Shown here: piece after piece, positions 1 to 7,731 of the stretch
Layout of the letters: each line of letters starts with the position of its first letter
How positions within the stretch are numbered: position 1 is the first letter of the stretch
NCBI GenBank assembly: GCA_910586955.1
Contig: CAJUMM010000004.1
Span: 14,039-78,038, forward strand
Direction: 5' to 3'
DNA: 64,000 nt
Source of the DNA: an uncultured Lachnospiraceae bacterium
Lineage (GTDB): Bacteria > Bacillota > Clostridia > Lachnospirales > Lachnospiraceae
Notes under the pieces: generated by a model
What the model was told of the DNA's origin: nothing
Seen by the model: only the letters and a program-made list of their open reading frames with translations
Databases searched by the model: none
Translations under genes and position numbers: made by a program

Positions 1-434
1 TAAACCGCCCTGCGCACCTCTGTCTGAATGTGCAGTTTCTTGGCCCGGTTATAGATATCCACCAAAAGCAGGTTATCCAGAAGCAGATTCTTGATAAAGT
101 TATCTTTATCAAAGCGCTCCTTGTAAGCTACCAAGAGATTTTGAATCTGAAAGACCGCAATCTTTCCAATCATGTAGGCATCTTCACTGCCGCCGTTGAT
201 CAGCAGAATGTATTCCAGCTGGTTTTCATCAAAAACTTTAAAAAACTGAAACCCCTGGATTACCTGGCTGTCAGCCGGAGAATCAATAAATGCCAGAACG
301 GATCCCGTATATGCCTCCGCTTCGGGAAATGTAGATGCAAGCACTTTTCCCTCCGTGTCGATAATACACAAATCAATTCTGGTAATTCCTTTTAGTCCCT
401 CAATGGTGTTCTGCAGTATCTGATTTGAAATCAT
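1..434 (-). CDS. CdaR/PucR-type transcriptional regulator, N-terminal part (cut by window edge)
   Basis: Open frame of 144 codons running off the left edge with no stop. It starts at ATG 434, behind a GGAGCGGAGA-type ribosome site. The translation opens MISNQILQNTIEGLKGITRI and contains a segment NFIKNLLLDNLLLVDIYNRA that I recognise from sugar-diacid/purine-catabolism-type (CdaR/PucR) regulators of Lachnospiraceae. In that family an N-terminal sensor region precedes a C-terminal helix-turn-helix, which here lies outside the window. The sensed ligand cannot be read from this part. It is a possible but unproven regulator of the neighbouring metabolic genes. The family call rests on recall of the N-terminal pattern only. 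Confidence 0.7.
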   Translation of the reverse strand, partial: MISNQILQNTIEGLKGITRIDLCIIDTEGKVLASTFPEAEAYTGSVLAFIDSPADSQVIQGFQFFKVFDENQLEYILLINGGSEDAYMIGKIAVFQIQNLLVAYKERFDKDNFIKNLLLDNLLLVDIYNRAKKLHIQTEVRRAV

Positions 435-576
435 AACGTTCTCCGCTCCTTTGCTCCTACTATTTTGTGCATATCGCCAGACTTTCTCCCAAAGCCTTTC
501 CGGCAATATATACAATCAAAAAACCCCATTTTTTCTCTAAAACAAAAATACCTAATCTATATATTAATGCAAAACC

Positions 577-621
577 ACAAAAAAGAAAAGAGGAAATGCA
601 ATTTTTTTTATGCACTTCCTC
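577..621 (-). terminator. Rho-independent terminator of the yitT-like gene
   Basis: Inverted repeat GAGGAAaTGCA / TGCAcTTCCTC (one mismatch) with an A/T loop at 590-621. On the minus strand it is followed by TTTTCTTTTTTG. It lies 60 bases after the stop of the 684-1553 gene. The rest of the 435-683 gap shows only short low-quality open frames and probably the promoter of the partial regulator. Confidence 0.65.
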
Positions 622-683
622 ACCTATTTCTGCAGATTCCACCAAAATTTCCCTATACATAGTTCACAAAAGGAAAAATATGG

Positions 684-1553
684 TTATTTCGCCTCAATAA
701 ACCCCTCTCCCAGTACCTCCCGCACGTCGGACACAATAACGAATGCCCGGGGATCCGTCTTCAGAACCAGTTCTTTTAACCGCACAATCTGCTTGCGGGA
801 TACGACACAGAGAAGCATGCTGCGATCCTGGCCGGAGTACATGCCCCTGGCCGGGAGCCCGGTCACTCCCCGGCTCATCTCCTCCATCAGAACCTTAGAC
901 AACTCCTCCGGCCTGTCCGTAATCACGAAAGCCGCCTTGGAAAACTTCAGTCCCTCTATGATGCCGTCGGATACTTTGGATACCAGGTAAATGGCAATAA
1001 TAGCGTAGAGCGCCATGGAGACGCCGAACATATAGACGCCTGCCAGTACGATCAGGGCGTCCACCACCTGCATAATCTCTGCAATACTGTAGTGCTTCCA
1101 GAAATGCTGGATGATGGCCGCAATTAAATCCGTACCCCCGGTGGTAGCCTGAGCCACAAAAACCATTCCGATACCTGCTCCCATAATCACGCCGCCGTAA
1201 AGAGCGCTCAAAGTAAGATCCCCCTGGGCCAGGGGAATTACCGGCAGCACATAGAGCCAGAACGACAGCATTACAGTGGCATACAGGGTTTTAACAAGAT
1301 ACCGGAACCCTTTAAGACGGACCGCAATCAGGAATACCGGCACGTTCAGGCACAGGTTCGTGACAGCCAAAGGAACGCCGCCGGGCACAAGGGGCTCTGT
1401 AAGCTGCTTGATCATAATCGCCAAGCCGGAAAACCCGCCGGTTACCATTCCTGCCGGGTCATAAACCGAGGCTATGGCAAAGGCCGTCAGTGCGGTTCCC
1501 CCTGTAATCAGCAGTACTTCTTTTATCACCTGGTTCCATTTCCCTTCTCTCAT
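684..1553 (-). CDS. YitT family membrane protein (DUF161/DUF2179)
   Basis: 289 residues. The N-terminal two thirds is hydrophobic with about five to six membrane segments and the typical opening ITGGTALTAFAIASVYDPAGMVTGGFSG (positions ~15-42, Gly-rich). The C-terminal ~80 residues (ITDRPEELSKVLMEEMSRGVTGLPARGMYSG and onward) match the soluble DUF2179 domain with its conserved RGVT.L...G pattern. Length fits the family (about 280-300). The transport or signalling role of YitT-like proteins is not established, so none is assigned. A GGGAGG site sits six bases before the ATG. The gene is monocistronic, with its own terminator and a divergent neighbour. Confidence 0.9.
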   Translation of the reverse strand: MREGKWNQVIKEVLLITGGTALTAFAIASVYDPAGMVTGGFSGLAIMIKQLTEPLVPGGVPLAVTNLCLNVPVFLIAVRLKGFRYLVKTLYATVMLSFWLYVLPVIPLAQGDLTLSALYGGVIMGAGIGMVFVAQATTGGTDLIAAIIQHFWKHYSIAEIMQVVDALIVLAGVYMFGVSMALYAIIAIYLVSKVSDGIIEGLKFSKAAFVITDRPEELSKVLMEEMSRGVTGLPARGMYSGQDRSMLLCVVSRKQIVRLKELVLKTDPRAFVIVSDVREVLGEGFIEAK

Positions 1554-1690
1554 CCTCTGCCTCCCAATATTCTCCGCCGCTGTTTTTAGTCTGCACGAAA
1601 TCTTCCTTCTTATGTGCGGGTTCCTGCCGTCATATTTTTCCCGTCCCCCTCATAAGCTGTAACAATCGAAAAACACAGGAGGGACTTTCC

Positions 1691-2194
1691 TTGAGTTCAA
1701 AAACCAAAATCGTTGTCCTCCGCATGAAGGAGTTAATCTATACCGGCATTTTCGTGGCCCTGGGTATCCTTCTCATTCTCCTTCTGGTGTATATGTTTGC
1801 TCCCAGAAAAGAAGCAAAAGACGCACCCGATGCCACGGACGCCACCGATACCCCCATCCAATATGTTCCCGGCGTTTACACCTCTTCCATTATGCTGGGG
1901 GGCAGCGCTATTGACATTGCGGTAACTGTGGAGAAAGACGCCATCTCTTCTATACAGATGATCAACGTCAGCGAAACCGTGGCAACTATGTATCCCCTGA
2001 TGGAGCCTGCCGTAGAAAATCTGGCAGAACAGATTATCTCCTCCCAGTCTCTTGATAATATTACATATCCGGAGGAAAATCAATACACCTCCATTGTAAT
2101 ACTGGACGCCGTGGGCCGTGCCCTGGATAAAGCCCGGGTAGAGGAAACCCCGGAAAAGGAGACAAAAGACAGCAAGAAAGTGACGGAAGAATAG
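1691..2194 (+). CDS. Membrane-anchored protein with a degenerate FMN_bind-like domain
   Basis: 167 residues starting at TTG 1691, chosen because a strong AGGAGGG site lies seven bases upstream and no ATG is as well placed. One membrane helix (about residues 15-37), a short acidic linker, then a ~85-residue domain from GVYTSSIMLGG to ILDAVGRALDKAR that resembles the FMN_bind fold, where FMN is linked to a Thr near the C-terminal helix. The usual S-G-A-T around that Thr is not intact here (ENQYTSIVILDA), so flavinylation is doubtful. The C-terminus is Lys/Glu-rich and probably disordered. Similar small proteins are annotated as hypothetical in Lachnospiraceae. Function is unknown. Confidence 0.6.
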   Translation: MSSKTKIVVLRMKELIYTGIFVALGILLILLLVYMFAPRKEAKDAPDATDATDTPIQYVPGVYTSSIMLGGSAIDIAVTVEKDAISSIQMINVSETVATMYPLMEPAVENLAEQIISSQSLDNITYPEENQYTSIVILDAVGRALDKARVEETPEKETKDSKKVTEE

Positions 2195-2243
2195 CTCCAA
2201 CTATATGTTTGTAGAGGAAGCCAATCAGACGCAGGAAATGCAA

Positions 2244-2280
2244 GGTGCTGCCGGAAACTCCGGCAGCGCCCTGTTTTTTA
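2244..2280 (+). terminator. Terminator after the FMN_bind-like gene
   Basis: 12-bp stem GGTGCTGCCGGA / TCCGGCAGCGCC (one G-T wobble) with a 3-base loop, followed by ctgtttttta. It lies 50 bases after the stop at 2194. Confidence 0.85.
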
Positions 2281-2291
2281 TACAACTATTC

Positions 2292-3326
2292 TCAATCTAC
2301 AAAAACCGTATTGTACCGATCGATGCACTGGCTCAAAACATAGGAAAAATGCCCGCTGGAACCTAAGGGCGCCCCGGAACCGCTCAAATCAAGAGGCTGC
2401 CCGCTTTCCACCTGCTTGATCATCCATTCCAGCGCCTGGATCAGGGAATCATAGAGTCCGTCAAAGGGACGGGAATTGCTCAGGGATTCCTTCATCAGCT
2501 GATCGTTGTCAGCCAGAGCCGTATCCAGATCCGCCACCACAGCCACAAGCTCGTCATGAAGCTCACGGATCCGCGTGAGATCTAATTCCGTGATATTCTC
2601 ATCCGTAACACCCTGGTCATAAATTTCGTCCATGACCTCTTTGCCAATGGAAATTCCCCGGCTGGCATTATAGATAATCAGGTTTCCCTCCTCTTTCATC
2701 CGTTCTTCATCTTCGGCAGTTTTTGCCTCTCCCATCTCGGCAATCCCGTCCATATAATCATAGGCAAGAGGTGCAAAGGCCGCTGCAGCCTCATGGACGA
2801 TTGCATGGTATTCCTTCGCTTTCTGATACTGGTTATCCGCATAGTCATTGCTGTCACTGATTTCCGAGAAAGTATCCATAAGCGCTCTTAAAGATTCCTC
2901 CATCTCTTTCACCAGTTCATCCAGATTCCCATAGTCCGGCTCCATCTCTGCAAGCTGCAGGCAGTCGTCTAAAATATCGCTGTTTTTGCCGTAGATGCGG
3001 TATCCATAGGTAAGGCCTGTGTCGGGAAGCATAGAAAATTCCTCTTCGTCCGCAACCACCTGGTAATAATACCCAATATCATCCAGAATAACAACAATAT
3101 CGTTGTTCAGCTCCACATAATAATTATACTTGATTAAATCCATCTGCTCAGGAGAAATTTCCGGTTCCTCTTCCCCTGCCGGTTCCGCTTCTTCCGAAGC
3201 CGGCCGTTCCGGCTCCTCCACCGGCGCATTGGAAACCGGCTCCTCCTCCACCTTCTTTTTGCACCCGGACAAAACAAGCGCAAGGGCCAAAATAGCGGCC
3301 GTTCTTCTTATCACATGTCTGCTCAT
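2292..3326 (-). CDS. DUF3829-like lipoprotein
   Basis: 344 residues. Signal peptide with a lipobox (ALVLSGC, Cys about residue 22), then a Glu/Pro-rich linker (to about residue 60), then a helical domain. YNYYVELNNDIVVILDDIGYYYQ (in part) and the pattern of the following ~260 residues resemble the DUF3829 family of surface lipoproteins. It is expected on the outer face of the membrane. The ligand is unknown. It is transcribed alone from an extended -10 promoter (3363-3371) just downstream of the glycyl-radical enzyme gene. Confidence 0.7.
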   Translation of the reverse strand: MSRHVIRRTAAILALALVLSGCKKKVEEEPVSNAPVEEPERPASEEAEPAGEEEPEISPEQMDLIKYNYYVELNNDIVVILDDIGYYYQVVADEEEFSMLPDTGLTYGYRIYGKNSDILDDCLQLAEMEPDYGNLDELVKEMEESLRALMDTFSEISDSNDYADNQYQKAKEYHAIVHEAAAAFAPLAYDYMDGIAEMGEAKTAEDEERMKEEGNLIIYNASRGISIGKEVMDEIYDQGVTDENITELDLTRIRELHDELVAVVADLDTALADNDQLMKESLSNSRPFDGLYDSLIQALEWMIKQVESGQPLDLSGSGAPLGSSGHFSYVLSQCIDRYNTVFVD

Positions 3327-3362
3327 AATTTTCCCCCTTGGTATTTATAATATTTAGAAAAT

Positions 3363-3371
3363 ATTATAGCA
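3363..3371 (-). promoter_or_regulatory. Extended -10 promoter for the DUF3829-like lipoprotein
   Basis: On the minus strand TGCTATAAT, a perfect extended -10, lies 37 bases before the start codon. No good -35 is present at 17 bases. Confidence 0.5.
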
Positions 3372-3418
3372 GAAATCCGGGAACCCGTACAGGGTATTTT
3401 CGCAAACAGGCAGAGACT

Positions 3419-5824
3419 TTACAGGGTCTGCTCCGTCCGGGCAATGATATCATCCTGGGTCTGGCGGGACAATACATTGAAAAATGCGCTGTACCCTGCC
3501 ACCCGGACTATAAGATCCCGGTGTTCTTCCGGATGAAGCTGGGCGTCCAGAAGCGTCTCCCTGGAGACCACATTGTACTGTACATGATAGCCTTTAAGAC
3601 GGTTGAAAAAGGTCCTGAGAAGCGCAATCAGCTTCACCTTATTCTCCTCTTTGGACATAAGCTGGGGCGTCACCTTCTGGTTCAGCAGCACGCCCCCTGT
3701 AATCTCCTTGGTGTTCAGCTTGGAAACCGTCTTAAACACTGCCGTGGGACCGCACTGATCCATGGAATGGCTGGGGGAACAGCCCTCCGCCAGAGGTTCT
3801 CCCGCATGGCGGCCGTCCGGGGTGGCCAGCGTTCCCCTTCCCTGGCCTACATTTGCCGAAATAGAGGAAGTTCCTGCATAGCGGATCCCGCCGATGGGAC
3901 CCCGGCCAAAGCGGGTATTGGGATATTTCTTAATTTCCTCAATATAAGTCTCATAGGCATCCACCACCAGGCGATCCACATAATCATCGTCATTGCCGTA
4001 CTTAGGCGCATCCTGAATGAGCATCTGCCGGATCCGCTCCCCCTCCTCTCCTGCAAAATCCGTTAGAAGAGCATCCCAAAGCTTCCCAGGCGTCAGCCTT
4101 TTTTCCTCAAACACCAGCTTCTTCACCGCAGCCATAGAATCCGCCAGATTGGCAATTCCCACCTGGAGGCCGCTGATAAAGTCATAGACGGCCCCTCCTT
4201 CTTTCAGGGTAAGGCCTCTTCCGATGCAGTCCTGGCAGAGGGCGGAGCAGAGAACATCCGGCACATCCTCCTCCAGAACCATATCGCAGGCATTTTCAAT
4301 GATCACGCTCTGTTTTGTAAACTCCTTAATAATCTTATCCCAGGCTTCCTCCACCTGGGCAAAATCCGTCATATCCCGGAAATGTCCCGCACCTTCCATA
4401 AGTTTCGTTCCGGACGCCGGGTCGGTTCCGTCATTTAAAGCTATCAGAAAGGACTTGGGGAAATTCAGGAAACTCATGCCCGTGCAGCGGTACCCCCATT
4501 TGCCGGGAACCGCCGTCTCCACACAGCCGATGGCGCTGTAATTGTATGCGTCCTCTTCCTTAACTCCCCGGGCAAGGAAGGAGGGAATAATGATTTCATC
4601 ATTGTTAAAAGCCGGCATTCCAAAACCAAGCTTTACTACCTCAATGGCTTCGTTCATAAAACGGTCATCTAATCCCTTGTGGTAGCGCACGGTCAGATTC
4701 GGCTGGGGCAGACGTGTCTGGGCCACGCTCCTGAGAATCAGATATGTCATGGGATTTACCGCATCTCTTTTATCCGGAGTCTGGCCGCCTACCGTTACAT
4801 TCTGGTACAGCGGAGAGCCTGCACTGAACTGGGTATGGCTCCAGCTCCGGATCTTGTTGATGGTAAAGGTCTTCAGCCACAGATTGGTCAGAAGCTCACA
4901 GGCACTTTCCTCGGTGACAAGCCCCTTCTTTAAATCCGCTTCATAATAGGGATACATATATTGATCCATGCGGCCGTAAGACAGGGAATGGCCATTGGAT
5001 TCAATCTGCAGTACCAGGTGGACCAGCCACATGGACTGCACCGCCTCATAGAAGGACTCCGCTCTCTCATAGGGAACCTTTCTCAAGACTCTTGCCATTT
5101 CACGCAGCTCGGCAGCGCGCCCCGGCTCTGCTGTCTGTGCCTTCTGCTCAGCCAGCTCCGCATAGCGCCCGGCAAAAGACCGCACCGCCTGAATAACTAT
5201 CTGAATCGCCTCGTAGAAGTAATATTTTTTCAGTTCCCGGTAATCGGTGAGATTAAGTTTCCCCTGGGCTTCCCGGGCTCTCCTCTCAAAGTCCTTCAGT
5301 CCTTTCCCCATGACGGCCGCATAATCTACCGCAATATGGGCATCGCCGGAGGTAATATTTCCCTCCGCCTTGATAATTCCCAAATCGTAATAGATTCTGC
5401 TGGAAGGAGGCAGAGCCGCCAGGCCCTTTTCCTTCGTGGTATTGTGCTCCCAGAAAGGCGCAAGCTCCCGCAGAGTCTTCTTAGTCTCCTCCGTAATATA
5501 AAAGACATCCCCGTCCCGTTTTTCAAACTCATCCAGTTCCTCTACTACCCAGTCCATAGCATATTCCGGAAAGATCGGGGCACTCCGGTTGCTGGAAGCC
5601 TGGTTTCCCGCCAGAACTGAATCGTCCTCAATATAAATCGTCATATGCTCCAAAATATTCTGAAGCATATAAGCCCTCTTCAAAATCACAGGTTTATCCC
5701 CGTGAAGCCGGTAGCTCTCCGTAGTCAGCACTGCACGTTCCGCACACACCTGGGGCTTCGCATCCAGCAGTTCCTCCCGGAAGTGCTTCATCCTCGGTGT
5801 TAAGGTTCCGAAATATTCTGCCAT
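3419..5824 (-). CDS. Glycyl-radical enzyme, PflD/dehydratase-like clade (substrate unknown)
   Basis: 801 residues, normal for the PFL2/glycerol-dehydratase branch. The glycyl-radical loop VRVAGYSAFF places the radical Gly at residue 777, 24 residues from the C-terminus. The thiyl-radical site reads SAIGCVETAVPG with Cys434 and Glu436. A single Cys followed by V-E is the arrangement of C-O, C-N or C-S bond-cleaving GREs. True pyruvate formate-lyases have adjacent Cys-Cys, so formate C-acetyltransferase is unlikely even though databases often use that name. Overall layout resembles E. coli PflD. Cytosolic and oxygen-sensitive. A consensus promoter (TTGACT-17-TATAAT) and an operator shared with the activase gene lie upstream. 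No microcompartment or substrate-specific partner gene is visible that would name the substrate. Confidence 0.88.
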   Translation of the reverse strand: MAEYFGTLTPRMKHFREELLDAKPQVCAERAVLTTESYRLHGDKPVILKRAYMLQNILEHMTIYIEDDSVLAGNQASSNRSAPIFPEYAMDWVVEELDEFEKRDGDVFYITEETKKTLRELAPFWEHNTTKEKGLAALPPSSRIYYDLGIIKAEGNITSGDAHIAVDYAAVMGKGLKDFERRAREAQGKLNLTDYRELKKYYFYEAIQIVIQAVRSFAGRYAELAEQKAQTAEPGRAAELREMARVLRKVPYERAESFYEAVQSMWLVHLVLQIESNGHSLSYGRMDQYMYPYYEADLKKGLVTEESACELLTNLWLKTFTINKIRSWSHTQFSAGSPLYQNVTVGGQTPDKRDAVNPMTYLILRSVAQTRLPQPNLTVRYHKGLDDRFMNEAIEVVKLGFGMPAFNNDEIIIPSFLARGVKEEDAYNYSAIGCVETAVPGKWGYRCTGMSFLNFPKSFLIALNDGTDPASGTKLMEGAGHFRDMTDFAQVEEAWDKIIKEFTKQSVIIENACDMVLEEDVPDVLCSALCQDCIGRGLTLKEGGAVYDFISGLQVGIANLADSMAAVKKLVFEEKRLTPGKLWDALLTDFAGEEGERIRQMLIQDAPKYGNDDDYVDRLVVDAYETYIEEIKKYPNTRFGRGPIGGIRYAGTSSISANVGQGRGTLATPDGRHAGEPLAEGCSPSHSMDQCGPTAVFKTVSKLNTKEITGGVLLNQKVTPQLMSKEENKVKLIALLRTFFNRLKGYHVQYNVVSRETLLDAQLHPEEHRDLIVRVAGYSAFFNVLSRQTQDDIIARTEQTL

Positions 5825-5870
5825 GTTTTATTCCTCCCATCTAAAATTCCGTTCTCTTCTTTTGAAACTT

Positions 5871-5930
5871 ATTATATAAATTTCTTCTTTAAAAGTCAAT
5901 ATATATTTCGTTCAAAAGTATTTTTCTTTC
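5871..5930 (-). promoter_or_regulatory. Promoter of the glycyl-radical enzyme with upstream operator
   Basis: Reading on the minus strand: -35 TTGACT (5894-5899), 17-base spacer, -10 TATAAT (5871-5876). Immediately upstream of the -35, at 5906-5930, is a 25-bp element containing TTCAAAAGTATTTTTCTTTC (plus-strand reading). It recurs with one mismatch at 6817-6841 beside the activase promoter. Confidence 0.8.
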
Positions 5931-5963
5931 TTTTTGTATTTCAAGCATATTATAAAATTTCTA

Positions 5964-5992
5964 TTGACAAGTATTAATAATCTGCTTATGAT
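5964..5992 (+). promoter_or_regulatory. Promoter of the toxin-antitoxin operon
   Basis: TTGACA (5964-5969), 17-base spacer, TATGAT (5987-5992). It points into the toxin gene with a leader of about 155 bases. Confidence 0.7.
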
Positions 5993-6155
5993 TAAAATGT
6001 AAATTTCATGGATATTTCGTCCAATTTTTTCCAAACGTTAATGTTCCTCCGCTTGATCCCCCGTATCCAGTATTTACATATTCAGAAAACAGAAAACAAA
6101 AAACTTGACAGAAGTTATCTTATATGATAACCTAAGAAAGAAGGGAACCAATATA

Positions 6156-6506
6156 TTGGATTTAGAATTTTATCAAAAAGAAAACGGAAGCATCCCCCTG
6201 GAGGAATTTCTCCTCTCCCTGCCTCCCAAACTAAGGGCTAAAGCATTTCGTGATATTGAATTGCTCCGGAAATTAGGCAGTGATTTAAAAGAGCCCTATG
6301 TGAAACCCTTAAAAGGAAAAGACAACCAGGGACTCTACGAACTAAGAGTCCGCTTTTCCAACGATATTGCCAGAATATTCTACTTCACCCATTACGACAG
6401 CAAATACATACTGCTTCATGGTTTTATCAAGAAAACCATGAAAACGCCCAAAAACGAAATTATCAAAGCAAAAAACTATATGGAAGATTATAAAAGGAGG
6501 TCTTAA
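6156..6506 (+). CDS. HigB/RelE-superfamily toxin (phage Gp49-like)
   Basis: 116 residues from TTG 6156. I prefer this start to the in-frame TTG at 6105 because AAGAAGGGA lies nine bases upstream and the protein then opens MDLEFYQKENGSIPLEEFL, the usual beginning of this family (F-Y-x-x-x-G-x-x-P-x-x-x-F). The core YELRVRFSNDIARIFYF followed by a hydrophobic strand and K-T-P pattern (GFIKKTMKTPKNEI) is diagnostic of HigB/Gp49-like toxins, which cleave mRNA at the ribosome. The antitoxin gene follows after three bases, the normal toxin-first order of higBA. The pair is inserted between the GRE and its activase. Confidence 0.88.
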   Translation: MDLEFYQKENGSIPLEEFLLSLPPKLRAKAFRDIELLRKLGSDLKEPYVKPLKGKDNQGLYELRVRFSNDIARIFYFTHYDSKYILLHGFIKKTMKTPKNEIIKAKNYMEDYKRRS

Positions 6507-6509
6507 GCC

Positions 6510-6794
6510 ATGAATAAAGCAGGAGTATCTTTCGAAACCGTTAAAGCCGGATTAATGAAAGATGAAGCATTTCAAAAAGAATATGAAAGGCTCCGGCCCA
6601 GGTACGAGGCTATTGAACAAATCATCAAAGCCCGCAAGGAACAGCACATCACGCAATCCGAACTAGCCAAACGGGTTGGCACACAAAAAAGCAATATCTC
6701 CCGGCTGGAAAGCGGCAGCTACAATCCCAGCCTTGATTTCCTTATCAAAGTAGTTCACTGCCTTGGCAAAGAGGTAAAAATCCAGATTATTTAA
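6510..6794 (+). CDS. HigA-type antitoxin, XRE-family helix-turn-helix protein
   Basis: 94 residues behind AAAGGAGG. The C-terminal ~60 residues hold a Cro/C1 helix-turn-helix (ITQSELAKRVGTQKSNISRLE, in part, then GSYNPSLDFLIKVVHCLG). The N-terminal ~35 residues (MKDEAFQKEYERLRPRYE) form the helix typical of antitoxins paired with Gp49-like toxins. It should neutralise the toxin and repress their common promoter. No separate terminator is seen before the activase promoter. Confidence 0.9.
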   Translation: MNKAGVSFETVKAGLMKDEAFQKEYERLRPRYEAIEQIIKARKEQHITQSELAKRVGTQKSNISRLESGSYNPSLDFLIKVVHCLGKEVKIQII

Positions 6795-6816
6795 CCATCT
6801 TTTAAAGATATTTTTC

Positions 6817-6878
6817 TTTCATTCAAAAGTATTTTTCTTTCATTTTATATTTACAACCACTCCTGCCCATGCTACAAT
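6817..6878 (+). promoter_or_regulatory. Promoter of the GRE activase with the shared operator
   Basis: -35 TTTACA (6850-6855), 17-base spacer, -10 TACAAT (6873-6878). The element at 6817-6841 repeats the one at 5906-5930 with 24 of 25 bases identical. A further partial copy (ATATTTTTCTTTC, 6808-6820) abuts it, giving direct repeats about two helical turns apart. The position just upstream of -35 suits an activator. Confidence 0.75.
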
Positions 6879-6907
6879 AAGAAAAAACCAGGGGAGGCCT
6901 GCGCTTT

Positions 6908-7678
6908 ATGAATCTAACCGGACATATTTTCAACATCCAGAAATTCAGCATCAACGACGGTCCCGGTATCCGCTCCACCATATTTTTCTGCGGCTGCCCT
7001 TTAAGCTGCCGCTGGTGCTCCAACCCGGAGTCCCAGAACCGCTGCCGCCAGGCGGCCCTTGCATCGGGAGATCCCAAACTGGCCGGAAAGGAATGGACTT
7101 TGGAGGAAGTCCTGGGGGAGGTAGAAAAGGACCGCTGCTTTTATGAGGAATCCGGCGGCGGAATTACCCTGTCCGGCGGCGAAGTTCTTTTACAGCACGA
7201 ATTTGCTTCCGCCCTTCTACAGGAAGCGCAAAAACGCTCCCTGCACTGCGCAGCAGAGACTACAGGTTACGCCGCCCATGAAATTTTTGCCGGTTTTGTC
7301 TCCCACATCGACCTTCTGCTTTTCGATATGAAGCACTGGGACAGGGAAAAGCACCGGGAACAGACCGGCGTTTACAACGATATCATCCTGGAAAACATGC
7401 GCTATGCCATATCACAGGGCATTCCGGTTATTGCCCGGATCCCTGTGATTCCGAAATTTAACGCCAATCTCCAAGCAGCCAGAGGAATGGCCGGCCTGCT
7501 TTGCGAAATGGGGATCCGGGAGGTCCATCTGCTGCCCTTCCATCAATTCGGGGAACAGAAATATGAGCAAATGGGAATTCCCTATGCCATGAAAGGCATC
7601 CCCCAGCTTCACCCGGAAAATCTGGAAGCCTACCGGAAAGTATTTTTGGATGCGGATCTTTCCTGCTCTTTCCGGTAA
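6908..7678 (+). CDS. Glycyl-radical enzyme activase (radical SAM), short form
   Basis: 256 residues. Radical-SAM cluster motif C-P-L-S-C-R-W-C (CxxxCxxC, about residues 31-38) preceded by the family signature SINDGPGIRST. The SAM-binding segment GGGITLSGGEVLLQ is intact. It should install the glycyl radical on the GRE encoded on the other strand. Most activases of non-PFL GREs are about 300 residues and carry an eight-Cys ferredoxin-like insert after the radical-SAM motif. Here that stretch (NPESQNRCRQAALASG) has one Cys, so only the catalytic cluster is expected, as in PflA. AGGGGAGG precedes the ATG. Confidence 0.9.
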   Translation: MNLTGHIFNIQKFSINDGPGIRSTIFFCGCPLSCRWCSNPESQNRCRQAALASGDPKLAGKEWTLEEVLGEVEKDRCFYEESGGGITLSGGEVLLQHEFASALLQEAQKRSLHCAAETTGYAAHEIFAGFVSHIDLLLFDMKHWDREKHREQTGVYNDIILENMRYAISQGIPVIARIPVIPKFNANLQAARGMAGLLCEMGIREVHLLPFHQFGEQKYEQMGIPYAMKGIPQLHPENLEAYRKVFLDADLSCSFR

Positions 7679-7695
7679 ATCCCCCAAAAACTTAT

Positions 7696-7731
7696 AAAGT
7701 AAAAAGGAGCGGGTCCCGCTCCCTTTTCTAT
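7696..7731. terminator. Bidirectional terminator between activase and glgB
   Basis: GGAGCGGG-T-CCCGCTCC hairpin, with an A-run on the left (7699-7705) and CTTTTCTATTT on the right. It serves two convergent genes. Confidence 0.8.

Noticed and set aside
460..700. Several 60-77 codon open frames in the 435-683 gap
   Set aside because: They overlap one another on both strands, have no ribosome sites and cover the yitT terminator.
3419..5824. Annotation of the glycyl-radical enzyme as pyruvate formate-lyase (pflB)
   Set aside because: True PFL has adjacent catalytic cysteines; this protein has a single Cys in GCVE.
6105..6155. Longer toxin N-terminus from TTG 6105
   Set aside because: No ribosome site precedes it. 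TTG 6156 has one and yields the family-typical start.
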